64,000 nucleotides of DNA, from NCBI RefSeq assembly GCF_021532275.1, contig NZ_JACBOT010000024.1, positions 1-64,000 of the forward strand, written 5' to 3'. The position numbers and the translations under genes were made by a program. This document shows, piece by piece, positions 17,245-24,898 of the stretch. The stretch's first letter is position 1. Each line of letters opens with the position of its first letter. This DNA is from Brevibacterium sp. UCMA 11754. Its GTDB lineage: Bacteria > Actinomycetota > Actinomycetes > Actinomycetales > Brevibacteriaceae. The notes under the pieces are model-generated. The model saw only the letters and a program-made list of their open reading frames with translations, was not told the origin of the DNA and ran no database searches.

Positions 17245-17628
17245 TCAGAAGGCCAGGGCCTGGGCCCGCCGTCTGACCTCTTTGCGATTGCCGGCTCGCA
17301 GCAGATCGATGGGACGCCCGGGCAGAGAATCATCCGGGGTGAAGAGCCAGTCGATGGACTCGCGGTCGTCGAAGCCCGCATCCCGCAAAGTGCTCAGAGT
17401 GCCCTTCAACGGGGTCAGCACCGAGCCGTCGACGAAGAACGCCGTCGGCACCTTCATCACTTTGGGTGTCCCGTGCTTATAGCCGCAGATCGCGCCGTCT
17501 TCCAAGAGCCTGCGCACCTGCATGATGCCAAGACCCGTCGACTCGGCGATATCTGGCAATGTGGCCCAATCCTGGACGAGTTCTTCCGTATTCACATCCT
17601 CAAGCCTAGCAATATTTGAGAGAAACAC
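17245..17628 (-). CDS. Rv2175c-family DNA-binding protein
   Basis: 127 residues. A winged-helix-like segment (LPDIAESTGLGIMQVRRLLEDG) is followed by the Rv2175c C-terminal domain (DWLFTPDDSLPGRPIDLL). The mycobacterial relative binds DNA and is phosphorylated by the neighbouring kinase PknL. Here too a membrane Ser/Thr kinase gene lies two genes away. Both candidate starts are GTG (17628 or 17595). The second begins VNTEELVQDWATL and has GAGGA immediately upstream, so the protein may be 11 residues shorter. Confidence 0.85.
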   Translation of the reverse strand: MFLSNIARLEDVNTEELVQDWATLPDIAESTGLGIMQVRRLLEDGAICGYKHGTPKVMKVPTAFFVDGSVLTPLKGTLSTLRDAGFDDRESIDWLFTPDDSLPGRPIDLLRAGNRKEVRRRAQALAF

Positions 17629-17724
17629 CCCGCCATGCGGAGTCGAATGCTCGGGTGCAGGCCGGGCACTCGATAGTCTGGAGTGTGAAACTTCCCCATC
17701 CGATATGAAGTCAACAGGTGACAG

Positions 17725-18870
17725 ATGACACGTATGCGACGGAATCCTCAGGTGCCCGTTACCGCCGCTCCTGACATCCGTGCTGCTTCAAAGGTGAATT
17801 CCACCGGCCCCATCCCGGGACTCACCGACCCCATCCCCACGGATCATGACAACGCTGACCTCGACTTCGCCGAGGCGGCCCCCTCCCCCCGTGCCGACGA
17901 CCTTGAGAGCTCCCCCGGCACACCGAACGACTCCCCAGCGTCGTCATCGGTGACTGCCCCGGGTCCGCAATGGACGTCTGGAACAAACGGCGAGACCATT
18001 CCAGTGACTCACGGCGGTCGCACCTACAAAACCAGAGAAGGCGACACCCTGTACGGAATCGCCAGCAAACATGGCGTTTCCGTGCCCGCTCTGGCTGAGC
18101 TCAATCGCATCTCGCCTCGTCAGAATCTCCATCAGGGTCAGGTGCTGTCCCTGCCTGAGAAGAACGACCTGCCCGATACCGACCCTTCGCATGTCGTCGC
18201 ACCGGGCGAAACTCTGCCCGGAATCGCCGCCAGACATCAGATGTCGCCCGGCAGCCTCCGTCGTGCGAATTCGATGGGCGACGACTCGTTCCTCCAGGTC
18301 GGCGAGCTGCTGCTGCTCAGAGATTCGACGGCTCGACGGCATCGCACACCGCCCCAGCCACCGGCCGATATTCCGCGCGTCGCCACAAGCGCACAGGTCG
18401 AGGGCATCAGGCCCAATGTGCTCGCAGCCGCACGACTGAACAAATTCACTCTCCTGCAGAGAACACATCCGGCACCGGCCCAGGCCCGATTCATCATTGC
18501 GTCAATCGCCGAGGAGCTCGGAGCCGACCCGGCACTGATGCAGGCGGTTGCCGCGCAGGAATCAGGTTTCCAGCACACCACGGTCTCGGCTGGGAATGCC
18601 ATCGGCATCATGCAGGTCACTCCTCGATCGGGCAGGTGGGCCAGTGACATCGTCGGCCGCAGTCTCAATCTCCTTGATCTCGGCGACAACATCGTTGCGG
18701 GAACAGTCATCTTGGGGTGGCTGATCGAAACTGCAGAATCGGAGAACGAGGCACTGGCGGGCTACTATCAGGATCTTCGCTCCGTGAGATCCGAGGGATT
18801 GCTGCCCGAGACGAAGGCCTTCGTCCGCGCCGTTCAAATGCAGCGACAGCGAATGCAGGAGGCGCTATGA
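17725..18870 (+). CDS. LysM / SLT-domain lytic transglycosylase-like protein
   Basis: 381 residues. A disordered N-terminal 90 residues is followed by two LysM peptidoglycan-binding modules (about 93-138 and 153-196). The first is clear (YKTREGDTLYGIASKHG) and the second is VVAPGETLPGIAARHQMS. A C-terminal transglycosylase SLT domain begins near residue 250 with LMQAVAAQESGF, whose Glu is the likely catalytic acid, then GIMQVTP. AGGTGAC precedes the ATG. No hydrophobic signal peptide is visible, which is odd for a wall enzyme. The stop overlaps the kinase start (ATGA), so wall hydrolase and wall-sensing kinase are co-translated. Confidence 0.85.
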   Translation: MTRMRRNPQVPVTAAPDIRAASKVNSTGPIPGLTDPIPTDHDNADLDFAEAAPSPRADDLESSPGTPNDSPASSSVTAPGPQWTSGTNGETIPVTHGGRTYKTREGDTLYGIASKHGVSVPALAELNRISPRQNLHQGQVLSLPEKNDLPDTDPSHVVAPGETLPGIAARHQMSPGSLRRANSMGDDSFLQVGELLLLRDSTARRHRTPPQPPADIPRVATSAQVEGIRPNVLAAARLNKFTLLQRTHPAPAQARFIIASIAEELGADPALMQAVAAQESGFQHTTVSAGNAIGIMQVTPRSGRWASDIVGRSLNLLDLGDNIVAGTVILGWLIETAESENEALAGYYQDLRSVRSEGLLPETKAFVRAVQMQRQRMQEAL

Positions 18871-20945
18871 GTGCCCGCACGGATCCGCTCATCGGCACCA
18901 TTCTCAATGACCGGTACAGCATCGACGCGAAGATCGCGCGCGGTGGAATGGCCATGGTCTACCGCGGCACGGATCTGCGCCTTGACCGTGAGATCGCGAT
19001 CAAGGTCATGCATGACCACCTCATCAGCGACGATACCTTCGTCGAACGGTTCCGACGCGAGGCCATCAACGCCGGACGGCTGACCCATCCGAATCTCGTG
19101 GCCATCCATGACCAGGCCCGCGACGGCGACACGGTCTATCTTGTGATGGAGTACCTGCCGTCGGTGACTCTGCGCCGCGAGCTCAAGCACCGGGGCACCT
19201 TCACTCCGCGTCAGGCGATCGTCGTCCTCGATGCGATCCTTGCCGCACTCGAAGCAGTCCATTCCACGGGAATCATCCATCGCGATCTCAAACCCGACAA
19301 TGTCCTCCTCGGCACCGATGGTCAGGTCAAGCTCGCGGACTTCGGCTTGGCTCGCGCCGTCACCACCGCGACGACGACCAAGACCCTGATCGGCACCGTC
19401 GGATATGTGGCGCCTGAGCTCGTCACGCGTACTGGTGCCGATATCCGCACCGACCTCTACACGGTCGGCATCATGTTCTACGAGATGCTCACCGGGATGC
19501 AGCCCTATACGGATGAAGTCCCCATCCAGGTCGCCTACCGCCACGTACATGATTCCGTACCGCCTCCGTCAGACCAGGTCGCCGGACTGAGTCCGCGCCT
19601 CGACGCCCTGGTGCTGTGGGCGACGTCGAAGGACCCCGCCGACCGTCCCGATGACGCCGCGCAGTTCCGTCATGCCCTTGCCGAGGCCCGATCCGAGATG
19701 AGCGAGAGCGAACTGGACCTCGGCGACCCCAATGTCGTACCGGGTGAGCACTCCCCCAAGCTGACAGCGAGCATCGACCTCGGAGCTGAAGCTCCGAAGG
19801 AGAAGCGATCGCGCACCGACGAGATCCCCTACCTCGAGAACGACGAAGACAACGAGAACGCCGAGGCGGAGCACGCCGATACTGACACCGACGAAGAGTC
19901 TGGTACGGCGGGGACAGCCGCAGCGGCTGGTGCCGCAGGCATCGGTGCCGCTGGTGCCGGTGCGGCTGGTGCCGCTGCCGCCTCGAAGGCAGACGATGCG
20001 GGGACCTCCCCCGACCGTGCGTCCCAGGAGGCCACCGATCACGATAACGAGAACGTACCTGAGCACGGCGAAGACGAGGCAGACGGCAAGACCGCAGTCG
20101 CGGCGGCAGCAGCCACAGCCTCGGCGACTTCAGCACCAACCCGTCGACGCAGACGACGACTGGCGGCAACCGTCGGGGCTGCGTTGCTCGTGCTCGCCCT
20201 CGTGGCCTGGCTGGTCATCGCAAACCTTCCCGCGCCCACCTCGATCGTGCCGGCACAGCTGGCGGGCAAGGACCTTGACAAGGTGACCTCGCAGATCGAG
20301 GACACCGGTCTCGACGCTCGGCCGAAGGAAGTCTACGACGACAGCGTCCCAGCTGGTGTCGTCATCGGAACCGAACCGGTCGGCGGATCCGAACTTGCCC
20401 CGGACTCGACCGTCACGGTCGTCGTGTCCAAGGGCGAAGAGATGTTCGCCGTTCCCAAGCTTGAGGGTCTCAGCGCCGACGAGGCTGAGGCCGCACTGAA
20501 GAAGGCCGAGTTGAAGCTCGGCAAGGTGGACGAGGAGTACAGCGACTCGGTCGACAACGACGACGTCATCTCAGCGTCGAAGAAGCCGGGCGAGGACCTG
20601 TCCAAGGGCACCGAGGTCGACCTCGTCGTGTCCAAGGGTGTCAAGCCGACTCCCGTTCCCAATGTCGAGGGTCTGACCTTCGAAGCCGCGTATGCGACCT
20701 TGGCCAAACGCGGATTCCGTGTGGGCAAGGACGAGGTCTTCTCAGACGACATCCCCAAGGGCAAAGTGGTCTCACAGTGGCCGAAGAGCTCTGAGGCGAA
20801 ACCCTATGACTCTCTCATCATCGTCCGCGTCTCCAAGGGCAAGGAGAAGAAGGAAGAGTCCAAGGACGACAAGAAGGACGAGAAGAAGAAGGACGACGGC
20901 AAGGACAGCAAAAAGGACGAAGACAAGAAGAAGAAGGACGACTGA
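18867..20945 (+). CDS. PASTA-domain Ser/Thr protein kinase (PknL position)
   Basis: 692 residues from the ATG at 18867. The cytoplasmic Hanks-type kinase domain (about 10-275) has the invariant Lys in IAIKVM (near 46), HRDLKPDN (near 138) and DFGLA (near 158). An acidic then Ala/Gly-rich linker follows. One membrane helix lies at about 431-452 and three PASTA repeats at about 453-660, each ending in a VSKG-type strand. The tail is an extreme Lys/Asp/Glu run. PASTA modules bind muropeptides or lipid II, so this is a wall-sensing kinase of PknB style at the locus where mycobacteria carry PknL. The longer open frame upstream lies inside the LysM gene and is not used. Confidence 0.93.
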   Translation: MSARTDPLIGTILNDRYSIDAKIARGGMAMVYRGTDLRLDREIAIKVMHDHLISDDTFVERFRREAINAGRLTHPNLVAIHDQARDGDTVYLVMEYLPSVTLRRELKHRGTFTPRQAIVVLDAILAALEAVHSTGIIHRDLKPDNVLLGTDGQVKLADFGLARAVTTATTTKTLIGTVGYVAPELVTRTGADIRTDLYTVGIMFYEMLTGMQPYTDEVPIQVAYRHVHDSVPPPSDQVAGLSPRLDALVLWATSKDPADRPDDAAQFRHALAEARSEMSESELDLGDPNVVPGEHSPKLTASIDLGAEAPKEKRSRTDEIPYLENDEDNENAEAEHADTDTDEESGTAGTAAAAGAAGIGAAGAGAAGAAAASKADDAGTSPDRASQEATDHDNENVPEHGEDEADGKTAVAAAAATASATSAPTRRRRRRLAATVGAALLVLALVAWLVIANLPAPTSIVPAQLAGKDLDKVTSQIEDTGLDARPKEVYDDSVPAGVVIGTEPVGGSELAPDSTVTVVVSKGEEMFAVPKLEGLSADEAEAALKKAELKLGKVDEEYSDSVDNDDVISASKKPGEDLSKGTEVDLVVSKGVKPTPVPNVEGLTFEAAYATLAKRGFRVGKDEVFSDDIPKGKVVSQWPKSSEAKPYDSLIIVRVSKGKEKKEESKDDKKDEKKKDDGKDSKKDEDKKKKDD

Positions 20946-21003
20946 TCACATCGATCAGGATCCTTCCCCACAGCGGGTCTTTCTCTGAAGCCGAATGAAG
21001 TAA

Positions 21004-21038
21004 CAGGTGGCCGTGCGATTTCTTCGCACGGCCACCTG
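21004..21038. terminator. Bidirectional terminator between the kinase gene and aroG
   Basis: CAGGTGGCCGTGCG pairs perfectly with CGCACGGCCACCTG over 14 bp around a seven-base loop. It lies between the convergent kinase gene and aroG and can serve both. Confidence 0.85.
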
Positions 21039-21089
21039 CTTCTCTGGTATCTGAGAAGACGAGTCGACGCCTGTCAGCCGACACTCACA

Positions 21090-22484
21090 TCAGTTGCGAC
21101 GAGTCAGGTACTCCGCGACCTGGAAGGCCATCTCGAGTGACTGGTCGTGATTGAGGCGAGGATCGACGAGTGTCTCATAGCGACGGCGCAACCCCTCGTC
21201 GTCGATCTCGGTCGCTCCGCCCATGATCTCTGTGACGTCATCACCGGTGAGTTCGATGTGCAGTCCGCCCGGAATGGTCCCAGCTTCCTGATGGGCGCTG
21301 AAGAATCCTTCGACCTCGGCCATGACATCTTCGAACCGGCGGGTCTTGTACCCGGTATTCGAGGTGATGGTGTTGCCGTGCATCGGATCGCAGACCCAGG
21401 TCACGTGAGGCAGGCGGTCACCGACTCCGGCAAGCAGCTTCGGCAGCGCCTCGGTGATCTTCCCTGCACCCATGCGAGTCACGAAGGTCAGTCGGCCGGG
21501 CTCGGCACTCGGGTCGAGCTTCTCAGCCAACGCCAGCGCTTCGTCCGCGGTGGCCGTCGGACCGAGCTTGACGCCGATCGGATTGCGGACCTTCGACAGG
21601 AAGTCCACGTGGGCTCCGTCGATGTCACGGGTGCGTTCGCCGATCCACAGGAAATGTCCGGACACGTCGTAGGCTTCGCCTGTCCGCGAGTCGATCCGCG
21701 TCAGTGCACGTTCGTATTCGAGCAGAAGAGCCTCATGAGCGGCGTAGAACTCGGTGGTTCTCAACGCATCGAAGTCAGCTCCGCAAGCGTCCATGAAGCG
21801 GATGGCGCGATCGATCTCGCGCGCAGTCTGCTCATAGCGTTGGTAGCCGGGGTTCGAAGTCAGGAATCCGCGGTTCCACTCGTGGACGAGTCGCAGGTCT
21901 GCGAAACCACCCTGGGTGAAGGCACGGATGAGATTGAGCGTCGACGCCGAGACATGGTATCCCTGCAGCAGTCTCGCTGGATCGTGACGCCGTGATTCCT
22001 CGGTGAACTCATAGCCGTTGACGATGTCGCCGCGGTACGAGGGAAGCGTGACGCCGTCGCGCGTCTCCATATCTGCGGACCGGGGTTTGGCGAACTGGCC
22101 GGCCATGCGACCGATCTTGACGACCGGCATCGAACCGCCGTAGGTGAGCACCGCCGCCATCTGCAGCACAGTCTGCACTCGGGCGCGGATCTTGTCAGCT
22201 TGAGCGCCGGCGAAGGACTCGGCGCAGTCACCACCGGCAAGGACGAAGGCCTCGCCGCGAGAAGCAGCTGCAATGCGCTGTTTGAGGACGTCGGCCTCGC
22301 CCGCGAAGACCAGCGGAGGAGAGCTGCGCAGGCTGGTCAGCGAATCGTCGAGGGCCTGGCCATCGAGATAGGTCGGCTGCTGCTGCGGATTCATCTCACG
22401 CCAGTCGTCTAGACCGCTGAGATCGTTCGTGCCCGCTGGGGCGCTGTCCCTGTTGGCGAATACCGGATCGATATGGAGGCTCAC
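21090..22484 (-). CDS. aroG: Class II 3-deoxy-7-phosphoheptulonate (DAHP) synthase
   Basis: 464 residues, plant/mycobacterial-type (AroA-II) enzyme that condenses PEP and erythrose-4-phosphate at the entry of the shikimate pathway. Hallmarks are GGDCAESF (metal-binding Cys near 87), GRMAGQFAKPRS and the C-terminal CDPMHGNT and ELTGDDVTE. It follows the DUF151 gene by 10 bp and is the last gene of the gcvH-FHA-DUF151-aroG run, ending at a strong shared terminator. Confidence 0.95.
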   Translation of the reverse strand: MSLHIDPVFANRDSAPAGTNDLSGLDDWREMNPQQQPTYLDGQALDDSLTSLRSSPPLVFAGEADVLKQRIAAASRGEAFVLAGGDCAESFAGAQADKIRARVQTVLQMAAVLTYGGSMPVVKIGRMAGQFAKPRSADMETRDGVTLPSYRGDIVNGYEFTEESRRHDPARLLQGYHVSASTLNLIRAFTQGGFADLRLVHEWNRGFLTSNPGYQRYEQTAREIDRAIRFMDACGADFDALRTTEFYAAHEALLLEYERALTRIDSRTGEAYDVSGHFLWIGERTRDIDGAHVDFLSKVRNPIGVKLGPTATADEALALAEKLDPSAEPGRLTFVTRMGAGKITEALPKLLAGVGDRLPHVTWVCDPMHGNTITSNTGYKTRRFEDVMAEVEGFFSAHQEAGTIPGGLHIELTGDDVTEIMGGATEIDDEGLRRRYETLVDPRLNHDQSLEMAFQVAEYLTRRN

Positions 22485-22494
22485 AATCGTTCTT

Positions 22495-22980
22495 TCATGA
22501 TGTTTCGGTACCGGTTTCGAAGTCCTCGGCCGAGACGTTGTCGAGGAAGTCCCGGAACTGGGCCACTTCCTCTTCGTCAGCTGCTGGTGCTTCGATTCCG
22601 GACTCTTCGAGAAGTTCTGAATCGACGTAGACGGGACACTGGGCCGTGAGAGCCAGCGTCACCGCGTCGGATGGTCGTGCAGAGATCGACTTTCCATCGT
22701 TCGTATGAAGTTCGGCCAGGAAGATCTGCCCGTCGCGGCCGGTGATTGTCACGTCGGCCAATGATGCTTCATATGCTTCGAGCGTGTCGAGCAGAAGTGC
22801 ATGTGCCATCGGCCGCGGCGGGGTCAAGCCCCGCTGCGCGATCGAGAGTGCATTTGCTTCGATGGCTCCGACCCAAATGGGCAGGTAGTAGGCCGGTTCG
22901 GTTGCTTTGAGCAAAAGGATCGGCTGGTTGGCTGGCATTTCGATGCGAACACCAACAACCTCAACTTCGATGTTTGACAT
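22495..22980 (-). CDS. DUF151 / bifunctional nuclease family protein
   Basis: 161 residues beginning MSNIEVEVVGVRIEMPANQ. It has the conserved LPIWVGAIEANAL and SARPSDAVTLAL motifs of the DUF151 (BFN) domain over residues 1-130, then an acidic tail. Plant and archaeal relatives show nuclease activity; in actinobacteria the role is unclear (Rv1829-like). It sits 10 bp after the FHA gene. In mycobacteria a MerR regulator gene separates these two, and here it is absent. Confidence 0.88.
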   Translation of the reverse strand: MSNIEVEVVGVRIEMPANQPILLLKATEPAYYLPIWVGAIEANALSIAQRGLTPPRPMAHALLLDTLEAYEASLADVTITGRDGQIFLAELHTNDGKSISARPSDAVTLALTAQCPVYVDSELLEESGIEAPAADEEEVAQFRDFLDNVSAEDFETGTETS

Positions 22981-22990
22981 TATCCCCCGG

Positions 22991-24010
22991 TCAGGAGCGC
23001 GGACGCTGCTGGAAAATCATCCGGAACTTGCCGATCTGCACATCGGCTCCGTTCTGCAGTTCAATTGAATCGATCAGCTGACGACCCACATAGGTCCCGT
23101 TGAGCGACCCGGTGTCGCGAAGCGTGAATCCGCTTGGAGTCCGAATGAACTCGGCGTGCTTGCGTGAGACTGTGACATCGTCAAGGAAGATGTCCGCGTT
23201 CGGGCTGCGCCCCACTGTCACCACATCGGTGTCGAGCAGGATCTGCGAACCCGAGTCCGGTCCCGACACGACGACGAGCAGCGCATCTGTGTCCTGCAGA
23301 CCTTCAAGGTCGGGCACAGGGTGGATCTCGCCGGTATGCGGATCCAGAATTCCATGGAACTGCTGGCTGCCGGAATCGTTGGAGCCCGGCCCGTCGTTGC
23401 CGTACTGCTGGCCCTGACCATTCCCGTTGTACGGGTTCTGGCCCTGGCTGCCGTACTGCGGCTGATTGCCGTACTGCGGCTGACCGCCCTGACTATTGGG
23501 ATCCTGTGGAATATAGCCACCGCCCTGGGGCTGATTGCCCTGAGGAGGATACTGCCCCTGATCCTGCTGGTACTGCGGCTGCTGATATGGAGGCTGCTGA
23601 CCCTGCTGATACGCAGGCTGCTGACCGTTGTTGTACTGGCCCTGCTGCGCCTGGTTCTGCGGCGCACCATACTGACCGTAGCCGGGCTGCTGAGCACTGT
23701 TCTGCTGCGGAGCATTGCCGTACTGCGGCGCCTGCGATCCGTTGTTCACGGGCTGCTGGCCGTAGGGAGGTGTCTCCTGCGGAGCTGGTCCGCCCTGTGG
23801 CTGCGACTGGGCATAGTTCTGGACGTTGCCCTGGCTGCCGCCGCCGTTCTGACCATATGGACTGACCAACGGGTTGTGACGTGTCTCGGGGTCCGCGCTC
23901 TCATCACCATTGCCGGCGCCGAACGGAAACTTCTTCGATTGCGGCACTTGACCGTTGTCATACCAGGTCTGCGAGGGGTTGGGACGACCTTGATCGTTAT
24001 TCTGCGACAT
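22991..24010 (-). CDS. FHA-domain protein (GarA position) with a Gln/Gly/Pro/Tyr-rich N-terminus
   Basis: 339 residues. The C-terminal about 95 residues form an FHA phosphothreonine-binding domain (VGRSPNADIFL near 266, VSRKHAEF near 281, GSLNGTYV near 301). The N-terminal about 215 residues are low-complexity, built from QxPQY, QQGQ and GNG repeats. GarA of mycobacteria is a short FHA protein that switches 2-oxoglutarate metabolism after phosphorylation of an ETTS motif. I see no ETTS here. The gene overlaps the gcvH stop by one base (TAATG). Neighbours support a GarA-like role in central metabolism under Ser/Thr kinase control, but the long prion-like arm is unusual. Confidence 0.88.
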   Translation of the reverse strand: MSQNNDQGRPNPSQTWYDNGQVPQSKKFPFGAGNGDESADPETRHNPLVSPYGQNGGGSQGNVQNYAQSQPQGGPAPQETPPYGQQPVNNGSQAPQYGNAPQQNSAQQPGYGQYGAPQNQAQQGQYNNGQQPAYQQGQQPPYQQPQYQQDQGQYPPQGNQPQGGGYIPQDPNSQGGQPQYGNQPQYGSQGQNPYNGNGQGQQYGNDGPGSNDSGSQQFHGILDPHTGEIHPVPDLEGLQDTDALLVVVSGPDSGSQILLDTDVVTVGRSPNADIFLDDVTVSRKHAEFIRTPSGFTLRDTGSLNGTYVGRQLIDSIELQNGADVQIGKFRMIFQQRPRS

Positions 24011-24414
24011 TACGCCTCCTCGCTCTTAATGAGCTCTTGGTACTGCTCGCTGTCCAACAGCGCGTCGACCTGCTCTGGATCACTGAGTTCGACGAGATAC
24101 ATCCAACCGTCCTGGAAAGGGGATGAATTCACGGTCTCGGGAGCGTCGTCGAGTCCTTCGTTGACTTCCGTGACCGAACCGGACACGGGTGCGATGAGAT
24201 CGGACACGCTCTTCGTGCTCTCAACCTCACCACAGGATTCTCCAGCAGTGGTCTTATCGCCGACATCAGGAAGATCGACATACACGACGTCACCCAGCTG
24301 TTCCTGGGCAAAATCGGTGATACCCACCCGCACAACTGCACTGTTGTCCGTGGTCTCGACCCATTCGTGGTCGCGTGAGTATCGCAAGGACACTGGATAA
24401 TCCAGGTTTGCCAT
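24010..24414 (-). CDS. gcvH: Glycine cleavage system H protein
   Basis: 134 residues, lipoyl-carrying H protein that shuttles the aminomethyl group between P and T proteins. The lipoylated Lys68 lies in GEVESTKSVSDL. Normal length and fold order. The other gcv genes are not in this window. It is the first gene of gcvH-FHA-DUF151-aroG; gcvH next to garA is a conserved actinobacterial pair. Confidence 0.96.
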   Translation of the reverse strand: MANLDYPVSLRYSRDHEWVETTDNSAVVRVGITDFAQEQLGDVVYVDLPDVGDKTTAGESCGEVESTKSVSDLIAPVSGSVTEVNEGLDDAPETVNSSPFQDGWMYLVELSDPEQVDALLDSEQYQELIKSEEA

Positions 24415-24584
24415 GTCGACTCCTCTTAGCTTGTTGGTCCTCCAAGCATAGCCGCCCGAGGTGGTTTCATAACAATCACGAAACAGAAATGTTACCGATC
24501 CTCGGGACCAGCCCAGGCTCGCACCCGCCTCTCACGTGACTACCTGGGATGATACCCGTTTTTTCGAGGTCACGAAACGCGGTT

Positions 24585-24612
24585 TTGGCACTTAGCCGGG
24601 GATCGTTATAGG
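24585..24612 (+). promoter_or_regulatory. Promoter of tRNA-Pro
   Basis: TTGGCA (24585-24590), a 16-bp spacer and TATAGG (24607-24612) resemble a principal-sigma promoter. Its start point would fall about 30 nt before the tRNA. Confidence 0.55.
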
Positions 24613-24646
24613 CTGGGTCTCGTTGCTTTCCGAAGCAGCACGGAAA

Positions 24647-24723
24647 CGGGCTATAGCGCAGCTTGGTAGCGCGCTTCACTGGGGGTGAAGAGGTCGTGGG
24701 TTCAAATCCCGCTAGCCCGACCA
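24647..24723 (+). tRNA. tRNA-Pro, anticodon GGG, encoded CCA
   Basis: The acceptor arm CGGGCTA pairs with TAGCCCG. The anticodon stem CTTCA/TGAAG encloses the loop CTGGGGG, giving anticodon GGG (proline, CCC codon). The T arm is GTGGG-TTCAAAT-CCCGC. Discriminator A and an encoded CCA complete it. An apparent minus-strand protein over this gene is an antisense artefact. Confidence 0.95.
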
Positions 24724-24727
24724 TGTG

Positions 24728-24776
24728 ATGTGTCGCGACATCGTTCACTCGATGTTGCGGCACATTTCTGTTTTCT
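24728..24776 (+). terminator. Terminator of tRNA-Pro
   Basis: A 16-bp stem with two G-U pairs (24728-24743 with 24750-24765), a six-base loop and a following T-rich stretch (TTCTGTTTTCT) directly after the tRNA. Confidence 0.8.
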
Positions 24777-24807
24777 GACTCGGGTCTGTCTCATTTCTGA
24801 CCCGGCC

Positions 24808-24873
24808 AAATCTCACGACATCGCGCGCACATTCGGGTGCAAATCTCACGACATCGCGCGCACATTCGGGTGC
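24808..24873. repeat. Two perfect tandem 33-bp repeats
   Basis: Bases 24808-24840 are repeated exactly at 24841-24873. Two shorter partial copies of the tctcacg core follow at about 24876 and 24892. The last partial copy contains the stop codon of the minus-strand MFS gene (24899-24901). Confidence 0.9.
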
Positions 24874-24898
24874 ATGTCTCACGTCAGCTTGTCTCACG

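Noticed and set aside
24476..24763. Minus-strand open frame reading GLAGFEPTTSSPPVKR
   Set aside because: It is the antisense of the tRNA-Pro gene, a familiar annotation artefact.
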